From NCBI GenBank assembly GCA_021495925.1, contig JAKEKT010000159.1, forward strand, positions 1 through 44,454: a stretch of 44,454 nt of DNA. The letters run 5' to 3'. Below are positions 21,823-32,785 of the stretch, piece after piece (position 1 is the stretch's first letter; each line of letters starts with the position of its first letter). A model generated the notes under the pieces. It was not told the DNA's origin. It did no database searches and saw only the letters and a program-made list of their open reading frames with translations. The translations under genes were made by a program, and so were the position numbers. The stretch is from Diplodia intermedia. Lineage: Eukaryota; Ascomycota; Dothideomycetes; Botryosphaeriales; Botryosphaeriaceae.

Positions 21823-23183
21823 GTTGACCGAACGAATGTAAAGATGGCTTGTGAATGGTAATGATCGAATCTGAGTATGTGTCCAGCACTGAAGAGCAAA
21901 ACATGGTGCGGATGGGACTCGCCTTTTAAGTGGCAGGCTCTATATTGTCGGCATTATCGAGTTGTATCCTTTCCCCCGCTGTCATTTCCCTCTTGGGGCG
22001 TTTCTGCTTCACGGCCAGACGTTCCGGCGGCTAAAAGTGGCACTTCATTGCTGGGTCGGCCGAGAAGGAGACAGCCCTGGTCGCTATACCCTGGGCCAAG
22101 CTTCCATGGCGGCGGTTCGCGATCGAGAACATGCCCACGAGTGAACAGTCCTCGGGTAGCCGATCGTGTGAAACGAGGGCAGCTGGTACGCATAAGTTTT
22201 GGAACGTAGATCTTTGAATGGAAATGAAACTTCGCAGGGAAATGTGGGGCTTGGCCCTTGCCGCGGTTTCAATGCTGTATCAACAAAAGGGCTCGGGACG
22301 AGAAACAGAGGCACGTGATTGGAGAGAAGAGCAGGCGAAGCCTTTATTCAGGAGACATGGGGCAGGAGTGTGGACGGGGATAGATGAATCGTTTCAACGA
22401 CAGGGATCTCTGACATCAGTGCCGTCGTGCCGCCCGGCATGTCGGCTGTCGTTGCCGGCACTATTGATTGTATAAGAGCTCGCAAGCGACGCCGTCACGC
22501 GCCGCTGGTTGCGTCCCATCGGCCGCATGCGACCTCGAAAGCAGCTGAAGTGGTTTCGGTTGTGATGGGGTTGTGGTGTTGAGGAGTCAGGTGTCAGGGC
22601 AAATCCTCGGATGCTTTTGGCGCTTGGCCTCTGGGGGACAATAGCGGCAACGACTTTACAGGCACGCAGTTGCTCTTCCAACGCGCCTTCCAATCTCTCT
22701 GCCAAAACAACACACGTGTCGCAACCTGCCAGCTCAGTCCAAGCAACATAACCGCAGCAAGAGCCCGGGCCCACTCTGTCAGAGCTGGCCAGCTCAGCCG
22801 TTCCTAGAAAGAGCTTGGTTGAATGAAAGAAAACGTGGGATGACTGCAACCGACCAAGACGTGCACTGAAAGGCCCTCATCAGTGATGCGGTCTTGCACT
22901 GTTAAATGCACACCCCTTTTCCTCTCTTTCTTCAAAAGACTCCTCCCATCGCGATCCCCGCAAACATAGCCAGACTCACTCTTGTACCTGCAAGCTTTGT
23001 TGTCGTCAACAAAGACACCTAAACTGCCACCGCGAACAGCGCCTTCCTCATATCCAGAAAAGACAACACCACCCGTTCCAGCCTTCCTCACCCACGAATG
23101 TAAGTAGAGAATTTCCTCTAGACACGAACAGTTCCAAGCTTTGACCAGCGGAGCCATACTTCCAAACCCTACATATTCTTACC
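21823..23183. promoter_or_regulatory. Divergent intergenic between LPMO and DUF2293 genes
   Basis: This 1.36-kb shared upstream region separates the LPMO start (-) from the DUF2293 start (+). On the LPMO side, AT-rich TATA-like sequences (CTTAAAAG at 21921-21930, CAATATAGAG just upstream) lie about 100-125 nt before the ATG. Specific regulator sites were not resolved. An open minus frame at about 22394-22849 shows no domain and looks like chance. Confidence 0.35.
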
Positions 23184-24226
23184 ATGGCTCTCAGATACCT
23201 GCCCGGCAACCCCTTCAAGCACATCCGCAGCGCCCGCCCACCCTTCACATTCCACTGGCGGCAGCCCTTCTTCTACCTCATGGCACCACGGCCCGGCCAA
23301 GAACGCGAAGTGCACCCGCACGTCCCCCTCCCTCCCTCCTACGTCTTCGTCAAAAAGGGCGACCCCTACATAACCCGGCACTGCCGCCAACTGACCAAAG
23401 AGACGGGCAAAGACGTCTACGTCGTCGTCGTAAGCCTGCCTCCGTCCACACCCCACTCCTCCCCTCACCCCCAAACCCCACGCGCAAAACCCAACACCAA
23501 CACCAACAGGACCACCACACCCGCCGCCCCCTCGGCCTCCGCGTCCCGCACCACATCCACACCACCGTCCTCGCCGCCGACGCCGCGACAAAGGCCGCCC
23601 GCGCCGCCGCCACCGCCGCCCGCGACGCCAAGCTGCTCGCCGCCGCGCACTCCACCCTGCTGCGCCTCTTCCCGCGCGCGCCCCCCGCCGCCGCCGACGC
23701 CGTCGTCGCCCACGCCTTCCGCAAGCGCAGCGGCCGCGTCGGCAGGGCCGGCGACGTCGGGCTCGAGGAGAAGGTGACGTTGGGGGTGAGGGCGCATGTG
23801 CGGCATTGTTGTACGGGGTATGATGGTCTCATGCGGGGGGGCGTGGGGAGGGAGGAGGCGAGGAGGAGGGTTGTTGGGGAGGTGGAGGAGGTGGTGGGGA
23901 GGTGGAGGGGGGAGAGGGGAGGTGGCGTGGAGAGTGGGAGCGGGAGGCGCGCGTCGTTGAGGGGGAGGATGGGGGCTGGTGGTGGGGAGGTTGTTGTTGC
24001 TGCTGCTGCTGCTGCTGCGAGTGATGCGCCGAAGAAGCGGGGTGGGAAGACGGCTGCTGCTGCTGCTGCCAAGGTTGGTGGTGGCGGTGTGGTGACGGCG
24101 AGGAAACCGAGGACGAAGCAGAAGAGGACGACGGTGTCGAAGTCGTCCAGGGTGACTAAGGGGCCGAGGAAGCCGTTGAAGGGCGCTAGGACGCGCAGGA
24201 CTAAGAAGGTGGCTCGCGTTCGGTAG
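23184..24226 (+). CDS. DUF2293 domain protein
   Basis: This is a fungal protein with a DUF2293 domain, of unknown function. Exons are 23184-23429 (82 codons) and 23510-24226; the intron is 80 nt (GTAAGC...AACAG) and the product 320 aa. The N-terminal part carries the typical YVFVKKGDPYITRHCRQLT segment and ends in DVYVVV; after splicing the domain continues RRPLGLRVP. The C-terminal half of the domain shows GRVGR, then LEEKVTLGVRAHVRHCCTGYD, then REEARRRV and RWRGE, as in other family members. The last ~100 residues are low complexity: poly-Ala from CTG/GCT runs, then a Lys/Arg-rich stretch ending KPLKGARTRRTKKVARVR that could act in nuclear or nucleic-acid contacts (inference). Confidence 0.85.
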
Positions 24227-24636
24227 GGTTGATTGAGCGAGCAGAGTGTGCCTGGAGGAGTTGTTGAGCAGAACTGCTGTACGATTAGACGACCTACAGA
24301 GAACAACAATGATACCCGATCACGAATCATAGTAACGTTTGCCATACGCTTGTGCAACGGCTCTGTTGCTACAGATCTATTATACATTGTAGCTCCCTGA
24401 TGAGCTTGGGGAAAAAGTTCCCTGAATGCAGCCACGGGGGGGTATCTCGATACGATTTTAGTAAACCCAGAACGCCTGTCGAATCTTTTATGCTTCCTGT
24501 ATCCCTTCCCTGCCTTCCACAATCCACTCAAAGCTACTCTTCTGACAAAATCCTGCCCCTCAGATGTAATGATTGCGTCCTTGAAGCTAATCAGTGTAGA
24601 TTTCTTAAGCAAAATAGATAAACGTCTTAAATCGTC
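24227..24636. other. Convergent intergenic gap
   Basis: These 410 bp lie between the stops of the DUF2293 gene (+) and the capping triphosphatase gene (-). I see no feature beyond the presumed 3' UTRs. Confidence 0.5.
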
Positions 24637-25967
24637 TTACATAAGGGTGGCTTCCCTCGAGAGAACCCTGATGTTGTTGACGAACGTCTTGACCATCTCC
24701 TCGTAGCACGCGTCGGAGCGGCCCTGCTTGGTCGCTATGCCCTGCTCGATGAGCTTGTCGGCCATCAGCTCGACCTCGAGCTCGTGCACTTTTTCGTGCG
24801 GGTTGTTCATCTTCCTGACCTGGGTCAGGTCGACCTGCGTGTGCAGATGCTGGTAGCTCACGCGATCCTTCATGCGGCCGGGCTCGTCCGACGCCTCGAA
24901 CGCCGAGAGGTCCTCGTCCAGCTGGATTTCAATGTTCACGCTGATCCGGCAGTCGAAGGCCTCGCTGGGCGATAGGATGTCGAGGTCGGCGACGCGCACC
25001 TTTACGATCTGCGCCTTGACTTCTTTCGTGTTCGTGTCTCGCGTGACTCTTACGCGTGGTTTGCGCATGCGGCCTTGGCCGTAGAGGTATGGGCGCACGG
25101 CGGGCGGTAGGGATTGAAGCACGCTTTCGTCGGCCGAGTAGAATTGGTCCGTCTCGCGTAGATGCTTGTAGTGGATCTTCGGGCGACCGCCTCTGAGGGA
25201 ATCCCCGACGGACTTGTTGAGGAAGTCGTTCAACATCTTGTGCTGTGGCTGTAGAAAGGAGCGTTAGATGAATATAGCCGGGAGAGTGGTGGCAGACATA
25301 CCTCGTTCATGAAACTCTCAAATGCAAGCTTTTGGGAGGGGAGAGCGGAGATGGCTTGAGTGACGATCGGTAGCGCGAAACGCTCATTGGTGTTCTTGTC
25401 CACCAGCGTGCCCAGCTTTCCTTCGATCTCAAGCTTGATGCCAGGGTGGGCGCCCTCTGGCACGCCGCCGTGGAGATCCTCCCGGTCAACGACAGACTGC
25501 CACAAGAAGTCGCAGACTCTGCGTACAATCTCATCGTAGGGCTGAACGTTGGTGAGGCTTGGCTCTAGACCATCACTAGAGCCCTCAGCGGGAGGAGGCG
25601 CGGGCGGCTGTCGGGGCGCAGGCTGGGCAGGCGCGGGCTGATGAAGCGGCTGCTGTTGCTGCGGTTGCGGCGGGGGCGGCGGGCGTTCGGGGATGTGGGC
25701 CTGTCTGATCTCTCCACGCTGCAGCGCGTCCCAATCGAAACGGCGAGCCCACGGGGGTATCTCTCGGAGTTGCTGAGTGGCGATCGACATGGCCCTGCGG
25801 GGTGGTGCGGGAGAGGTCTGCGGTGCGGGCGATGTTTTGGACGCGTACGAGGCAGCAGTTGATGGTGGCGTAGGCGAGAGAATGGATGCGACTGAAGCTT
25901 GTCGGCCGGTCTTCGGCGTCGCGGGCGGGAGGTTTCCATCGTCGTTAAGCATGCCGCGGAGGTCCAT
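24637..25967 (-). CDS. CET1: mRNA-capping enzyme beta subunit (polynucleotide 5'-triphosphatase, Cet1 type)
   Basis: This is the RNA 5'-triphosphatase that removes the gamma phosphate of nascent Pol II transcripts, the first step of cap synthesis in the nucleus. It belongs to the metal-dependent triphosphate-tunnel family, unlike the cysteine-phosphatase type in metazoans. Exons are 25967-25302 (222 codons) and 25248-24637; the 53-nt intron begins GTATGT. The product is about 425 aa. The N-terminal ~130 residues are Pro/Gln/Ser-rich and disordered. Tunnel motif A is KLEIEGKLG (178-186), a middle strand is CRISVNIEIQL (about 321-331) and motif C is ELEVEL (about 368-373), supplying the metal-binding glutamates. 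Tandem acceptors six nt apart (25249 or 25243) would add or drop two residues; the longer form restores a family-like QHKMLNDFLN. Confidence 0.92.
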
Positions 25968-26578
25968 GGTGGTGGGTGTCCAGATGCGCGTCGGCGCTTC
26001 GTGTCGGCTGTGGGATATGCGGCTGAGTCGGTGGAGATGCGGCGATGCTCGCGTGGGAGGTGGTGCTGAGTCGGACGGCTCTGAACGCGGGACCTCTGCC
26101 TGCGCTCCCCAGACAAAGCGCCGGGTCCGGTGCGGGCCCAACACACAGCTGCTCTGCCGCGGCGCGTGCGCAGATGCTACAGATGCGTCTCCGAGGGCTT
26201 GCACAAGTGGTGGTGTGGGATGCAGGTGGCTCACATGCCCTTGCGCGCGTCGCCGCCAAGTCGCGGCCGGATGAGGTTGGGGATCTCTGGCTGGCGCCGG
26301 CCGCGCACGATGCGGAGAGGATGGGGAAATGCGCAGAAAGGGCGAGATGCTCGTGTGAGGCGAAGGCGCGCAATGCCGGCGAGCGCGAATGCGACTTGCG
26401 ATGCGGCGGCCAGTGGATCCCGGGGCGTTGCGTAGGTAAGCGGCAACCTCTAAGGCTGGGTGGCCACTGCCCGATGACCGAGTCTTGGCTTAGAGCTGCT
26501 GGCCGCCTTCCGCGTCGTAGCTCCCATCATCATCAACAACGTCAACCCCCAACCTCACCACCCCCCATCGATCCCACC
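25968..26578. promoter_or_regulatory. Bidirectional promoter of CET1 and RPN2
   Basis: A 611-bp gap separates the divergently transcribed capping triphosphatase and proteasome subunit genes. It is GC-rich, becoming CA/CT-rich just before the RPN2 start (CATCATCATCAACAACGTCAACC). By eye I found no perfect copy of the yeast proteasome element GGTGGCAAA. Confidence 0.5.
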
Positions 26579-29500
26579 ATGACCACCGTCTCCCATCCTC
26601 CCAAGCCGACCCCGACCAAACCATCTGAGCAGTCCATCATGGGAGGTTTGACCTCCGCTGCCGGCCTCGTCGGCTTCCTGACCGAGCCAGACAACGACCT
26701 CAGGTCGTTTGCCCTGCACCGGTTAAACGAGGACATCGATCTGCTGTGGCCTGAGGTTGCTGGTTCCGTCGGCCAGATGTGAGTCAACCATCGTCTTGCT
26801 GTTTCACCCCAACATCCCCGGCCGATGGAGCTCAGCTGTGCTGCATCGTCGAGCTCAGCCGCCGCCACCACGCCGCCCGCCTCGCGCGCTGCTACCCCAT
26901 GCATCATCATGCTAACGTGTCCGTCCGACCAGAGAAGCTTTGTACGAAGATGAGTCGTTCCCGGAGAGAGAGCTTGCTGCTCTGGTGGCGGCGAAGGTCT
27001 ACTATCAGCTACAAGAGTACAACGAGAGCATGGTGTTCGCGCTGGGGGCAGGAAAGCTGTTCAGCTTAGATAACCCCGGGGAGTTCGAGGACACGATAGT
27101 TAGTAAGTTTCCACTTGGGCAATCTGCATCCCACGAGCTTTTCTGACCAGACGATGCGCACAGCCAAGTGTGTCGACACCTACATCGCCCTGTCCGCCCT
27201 GCACAATCCTCCGGCGCCCGCAAGCACAGCAAACCAGCCTCCGCCCCAGCTTACGACCGCTTTCCCCGCGAATGCAAACGGCAGCGCAAACACGGCCGCA
27301 AGCCTTACCTCTCCGACCACGCCTTTCTCCCAAACCACCCTTCCCTCCAAGTCTCTGCTCTCCCGCGACGAGGCGACGACCTTTGACCCCTCGGTCCCCG
27401 GCGGTGGCAATGCCGGAACCCCCGGCGCACACCCGTCGCCTCTGGCCTTGCCGAGGCCAGTGCAGAAGAACCTGCAGACGGTCATTCGGAGGTTGTTCGA
27501 GAGCTGCTACCAGGCTAGCGCATACCAGCAGGTCGTCGGCATTGCCATCGAGGCCCGGAATCTCGATGTCTTGCGCGAGACGATCCTGAGGGCGAGTCAG
27601 GATGAGAAGAAGCAGGGCAAGAAGTCTGCCAGTGGCGCTCCTGGCAAGAGCGAGGAGCTCATGGAGTACATCCTGGACATCTGCATGAACGTTGTTCAGG
27701 AACGCGGTCTTAGGAACGAGGTACGTGAAAATCAAGAAATGTCTCTGGGCGTGCACTAATTGCCAACCAGATCCTGAGAATGATCCTCGATCTTCTCAAC
27801 GAGCTCCCGAACCCTGACTACTTCTCCATCGCAAAGTGTGTCGTGTACCTTAACCAACATTCGATGGCATCGAACATGCTTCGCCACCTCGTCGAGCGTG
27901 GAGATGCTCATTCCTTGGCCGTTGCCTACCAAATTTCTTTCGATCTCTACGACAACAGCTCACAGGAGTTCCTCTCGAAGGTGATGGAGGAGCTCCCCGA
28001 GGTTGAGGAGGAGGAGAAGAAGGATGAGGCTGGTGGACAATCGTCTTCCAACGGGGATGCCATGCAGACCGAGTCTGGCGAAGGAACCAGGGAAACGGAC
28101 GGATTGCTGGCGAACGCGGAGAGCACCCATACCGCGACCATTCCATCCAGGACAAAATCGAACCCGGCTACAGACGAGTCGAAGAAAGCTTTCTCGTCCA
28201 TTCGCAACATTCTGAAGGGCACCAAGACGATTGAGCTCAACCTGGAGTTCCTCTACAGGAACAACCATGCTGATCGCGCGGTCTTGAACAAGATCCGTGA
28301 CAGCCTTGAGGCTCGGAACTCCATCTTCCACACAGCTGTCACTTTCGCCAACGCCTTCATGAACTCGGGTACTACCAATGATGGTTTCTTCCGGGACAAT
28401 CTGGACTGGCTCCAGAAGGCTGTCAACTGGTCCAAATTCACCGCCACCGCAGCCTTGGGTGTCATCCATCGTGGAAACATCACTCAGGGCCAGAGGCTGC
28501 TTGACCCTTACCTCCCCAAGGACAACAACGTCTCTGGTTCGTCGTACAGCCAGGGTGGTTCTCTCTTCGCCCTGGGCCTGATCTACAGCAACCACGGCAC
28601 CGATGTGCTTGAGTACCTGTCGACCCAATTCAGGAAGGCCTCGGAGGAAGTCGTGCAGCATGGCGGTGCCCTTGGTTTGGGTGTTGCGGGCATGGCTACT
28701 GGTAACGAGGACATCTATGACTCCCTCAAGACCGTCCTGTACACCGACTCTGCCATCAACGGTGAGGCCGTCGGTCTCGCCATGGGTCTTGTCATGCTTG
28801 GCACTGGCAACATCAAGGCTCTGGAGGACATGATCCAGTATGCCCACGACACTCAGCACGAGAAGATCGTACGCGGTCTGGCCATGGGCATGGCTCTTAT
28901 CATGTACGGCCGACAGGAGGCTGCCGATGAGCTTATCAACGGTCTTCTTGAGGATCCCGACCCGACCCTGAGGTACGGTGGTATTATGACCATCGCCCTC
29001 GCCTACTGCGGTACCAGCAGCAACAAGGCTGTCCGCAAGTTGCTTCACGTTGCCGTCAGTGACGTCAGTGATGATGTCCGCAGAGTCGCCGTCATGAGTC
29101 TTGGGTTCGTTCTCTTCAGAAAGCCGGGCGCTGTGCCTCGTATGGTCGAGCTTCTCGCCGAGTCCTACAACCCTCACGTGCGGTACGGCGCAACCATGGC
29201 CCTTGGTATTGCCTGCGCTGGCACCGGTCTCCACGAGGCCATCGACCTCCTTGAGCCCATGATGAAGGATTCCACCGACTTCGTCCGCCAGGGTGCTCTC
29301 ATCTCCCTCGCAATGATCATGGTCCAGCAGAACGAGTCGATGAACCCCAAGGTTGCAACGATCCGCAAAACGCTCCAGAAGGTTGTGGGCGACCGCCACG
29401 AGGATGCTATGGCCAAGTTCGGTGCTGCTATCGCCCTCGGTATCATTGACGCCGGTGGTCGCAACTGCACCATTGGTCTGCAGACTCAGACGGGCAACTT

Positions 29501-30384
29501 GAACATGACCGCCATCGTCGGCATGGCTGTCTTCACTCAGTACTGGTACTGGTTCCCGTTGACCCACTTCCTCTCCCTCAGCTTCACCCCCACGGCAATT
29601 ATTGGTGTCGACCAAGAACTTGAGATCCCTAGCTTCAAGTTCCACAGCGCAACCAGGCCAAGCATGTTCGATTACCCGCCCGAGGTGGAAGTCAAGACAG
29701 AGGAGGCTCCGGAGAAGATCAAGACGGCGGTCCTGTCTACCACTGCCCAAGCCAAGCGTCGCAAGATGGTCAAGGAGAGGCAACAGCGTCGGGAGAGCAT
29801 GGATGTGGACCCGACCCCGGCCACGCCCAAGGCTTCGAACGATGACGACAAGATGGAGACTGATGAGGACACCAAGAAGGACGAGAAGAAGGAGGGCGAG
29901 AAGGAGGGTACTCCGTCTGCGGAGGGCGCGAAGAAGAAGGTTGAGAAGGAGAAGGTCGGCTACGAGCTCGAGAACATGTCGAGGGTGCTGCCGGCGCAGC
30001 TGAAGTACATCAGCTTCCCCGGCGAACGCTACGTGCCTGTCAAGAAGGTGGGTTTCACGCGCACTTCACTTTTTTGCAATGCTAACCTGTTCACAGGCCA
30101 CCGGAGGTGTCATCCTTGTGACAGACACGAAGCCCTCGGAGCCCAAGGAGCTTCTCGAGCTGAAGGTCAAGAAGGCGGCCACCACTCCTGCGCCCGGCGC
30201 ACCCGGTCACACTCTTTCAGACCGCGTCGAGGACTCGTACAGCTCGCGCGACGTGGCTGCCGGTTCCACCAGCGGCGCCGCAGAGGCCGCCGGCGTTCTC
30301 ACCGCCGTCGACGAAGACGAGGACGGCGAGGAGGCAGAGGCACCTCACGACTTCGAGTACTACTCGGACGGCGGTGACGAGTAA
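26579..30384 (+). CDS. RPN2: 26S proteasome regulatory subunit Rpn2
   Basis: This is the largest non-ATPase base subunit of the 19S regulatory particle, a scaffold for ubiquitin-receptor docking. Exons are 26579-26778, 26933-27102, 27164-27720, 27771-30047 and 30097-30384. Introns are 154, 61, 50 and 49 nt, and every junction keeps frame; the product is 1163 aa. The N-terminus (GGLTSAAGLVGFLTEPDNDL) is typical. A toroid of proteasome/cyclosome repeats fills exon 4, e.g. HGGALGLGVAGMATGNEDIY, GEAVGLAMGLVMLGTGN and YGATMALGIACAGTG. The C-terminal part has a Lys/Glu-rich insert, then the conserved FPGERYVPVKK joined by the last intron to ATGGVILVTDTKP, and finally an acidic end (HDFEYYSDGGDE). 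An Ala/Pro/Thr-rich insert of about 60 residues in exon 3 makes it somewhat longer than yeast Rpn2. Confidence 0.96.
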
Positions 30385-31640
30385 GAGCCGAAGCTTGATC
30401 CCTTCCCCTTGTACATCATCACGATCGGGGTGCTGTGTTAGGAAGCGGTTTTTCTCTTTTCGCATGGAAGTGGATTACTAGCTTAGTTTTGACGACGAGC
30501 CCTTGCCCCCCGACTGGGGGATGGGTTTGGAATCCTCCTGACAGATGGGACAGACAGGGGCGGTAATTACAGTACGCGGGAGAGTGGAAAATGCGGGAAA
30601 CGGGATGGATGGGAGTATGGTTCAAGAGAGAGGGGGGGTGGTAGCCATGCCCTCCTCCGGAACTGGACTGGCGCAAACAAACCAAACTTGGCTGGGAAAG
30701 AACGAACGGACGACCGAAGAGAAATTACAGCTTTTTTTGTGATAGACTTGGGCGCTCTGTTGTTGTTGTTGATTTTGCTTCTTCCTTTTGCGCATCTCTT
30801 CCATCTCTCTCAGCAAGGCTTCGGGGCGGGGGGTTCATCCAATTCTTCCCGCGAGGCGGGTACGCAGGCAGACGGCAGGGTAGTAGTGTGTATATTATGC
30901 ATGAATTGAAGCGCGATGAAATTTTTTTTTTTCTTTTGCATTGATGTATGCTTTTCGCTTGGGTGTGTTATGTGTGACTTTTCATTCACCCATTTCGCGC
31001 TCTCAATAACGAACCTATCTAGCTGGCGCGGGGCTTGACGCTCAGTATGTATGTACGACGACGACAGAGGCCAGCGGCTACTTCGACCGACCGACCGACT
31101 TCCCATTCGACGACGATGCTACTACCAACGCCCGACTGCCAACGTCACCGCTATGTATGCTCAGGCGAGATATTACCGAATCGGGGTAAAACACCATAAG
31201 AATTTCACGATAGTGGCCCGTGTACATATACTGAGATATGCCAAGCAAACGGGCAAAGAACTTTGCCTATCTGCAAAAACGAAGCAATCGAACAAAGATC
31301 TAGGTTACCGCTAAAGCAATTAAAACCAAAGATCGGACCTCATTCTTGTCTTTGGTTACTTGTTGGCCACCTTGGGGCCCGCAGAAGTTTTTGCCGTGGA
31401 GGAGGTCGGTGGTTTTGTTGTTACTGGCGGTGGCGTTGGGGCAAGGCGCGACGTCCATGTAAGCCATGGAGAGGTGCTGTTGTTGGGTTGTGATGTTGGG
31501 GTAGTGGATCAGCCATGGGTGGTCACACAAGTCCTTGCCGTGTTCCTGGTGTGTTCTGTACGATGGCCTCTGTCGTGCCAGCATCACGCTTGGAACCTTC
31601 CCGATATTTATGTTTGATATATACAATAAATCCTCCGAAG
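30385..31640. other. Convergent intergenic gap
   Basis: This 1.26-kb stretch runs between the RPN2 stop and the stop of the small secreted-protein gene. It contains a T-run (about 30922-30932), CGAC reiterations (about 31085-31100) and GTT runs. No gene was recognised. Confidence 0.5.
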
Positions 31641-32201
31641 TCACGAGCATGCCGGGCTTGCCGTAGGTTTCGACACAACGTTTGATGGGTTTGTCTGCCC
31701 GCATCCTGAAGTGGCGCCGAAAAGAGTGTCGTCCACCGCATCATTGTATGCATCCCCGCAGTTCGGATCACTAATTCCCCGTCAGAATTTCTCAACGCCC
31801 ATGTTCCGTCTCGCTTAGTCGGCAATCCTACCTTGCTCCACCGCTGGCGTTCTCAAAATACGAGCAGATGTCGTGAGAGAAACAGTCCTGCGTATACGTA
31901 TCCCCCACTGCGGTGCCGGTACATCCCGCTCCGCAGCGCCCGTTACAGCTATAACTACAGTTGGGAAAGTCTTCATTAGCTCTATCCTCGGTTTTCAGTT
32001 TAGCGCTGCAGTTTGCACTTACTCGCCGGATCCGGCGGAATTGCTGCCGTAGTTGCTCCCAACGACACCTGTAAACGAGCAAGTCTGGCCTTCGCTGTTT
32101 GTCCAGGTCGCAGTTGCGCTTGCACCGACCTTGAGACAGGTGATTGAAGCTTCCACGCAGAAGACTAAGCTCAGCAGAGCCGGGAAGATCACGGTCCTCA
32201 T
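31641..32201 (-). CDS. Small secreted cysteine-rich protein with phospholipase-A2-like HD motif
   Basis: This is a 143-aa predicted secreted protein. Exons are 32201-32023, 31954-31832 and 31770-31641, with introns of 68 nt (GTAAGT...ACTGTAG) and 61 nt (GTAGGA...ATTAG); the sum is exactly 144 codons. Signal peptide is about residues 1-18. The mature part has ten cysteines, consistent with five disulfides. The centre reads CNGRCGAGCTG, then D83-C-F-S-H87-D88-I-C90, resembling the Cys-X2-His-Asp-X-Cys active site of phospholipase A2. The last exon contributes DPNCGDAYNDAVDDT and a Ser/Thr/Pro tail ending in Cys-Ser. No glycine-rich calcium loop of classical secreted PLA2 is evident, so lipase activity is unproven. 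Two of the three exons are too short to be noticed alone. Confidence 0.8.
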
Positions 32202-32785
32202 GTTTGCGGGCGATGTGGTTGGATTTGAGTTTTGTAGGATTCGGCAGTGGTCGACACAGGGCCTGCTATTTGACCTCCGTCTAATTTGGGGTCCCGAGGG
32301 ATCGACTATTTATGAGAGGAGATCCAATCAAATCTACGGAGTTAAGGGAACTTTCCATCCAGTGCACGGTCGTCGGATCGCCGGAGCACGTCATATTCGG
32401 AGGTGATTTGCGCAACTTCTGGCTGAGTGATGAAGCGATGCGCGAAGCCGAACTTGGTGCAAAATCCGCATTGCATGCAAGATACCTGGCGGGGATGAGA
32501 CGTGCTTCGGGACGGACCGAGCAGTCTGCTCGGTAATCTAGCAAATGTTCGGACGAGCAAGGACACTGAAGTGTTCTGAGGAAACGGCATGGCCTCGGAA
32601 GACCGGGCTGGAAATGAACTAGACCAGAACTCAGGACAATTGGGACGGGTCCTCGTTTTGTCTTCAAGTTTTGTACGCCACACCGGAGAAAGACAGACAC
32701 CGGCAAGCATTGATGCACCTGTCCTCTGTAAAATTCTCAGGCCAAAGCCAGCTCCGCCGTCGCCTCCGGGTGCTTCAACCGGGCT
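32202..32785. other. Intergenic between secreted-protein gene and membrane-protein paralogue A
   Basis: These 584 bp contain the promoter of the small secreted-protein gene (-) and the 3' UTR of paralogue A (-). I see nothing else. Confidence 0.5.

Noticed and set aside
22394..22849. Minus-strand 151-codon open frame upstream of the LPMO gene
   Set aside because: It has no recognisable motif or splice context and lies in the divergent promoter region; it is best seen as chance.
23350..24612. Long minus-strand open frame antisense to the DUF2293 gene
   Set aside because: Its Ser/Pro/Thr/Ala-rich composition reflects the complement of Gly/Ala/Arg-rich codons; the sense strand has a recognised domain and a good intron.
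25968..26578. Rpn4/PACE proteasome element in the RPN2 promoter
   Set aside because: No perfect GGTGGCAAA or its complement was found by eye; filamentous fungi often lack the yeast arrangement.
27960..29783. Very long open frame (about 600 codons) antisense to RPN2
   Set aside because: It mirrors the strongly biased third-position usage of the RPN2 exon; it has no domain and no introns, and the sense strand is certain.
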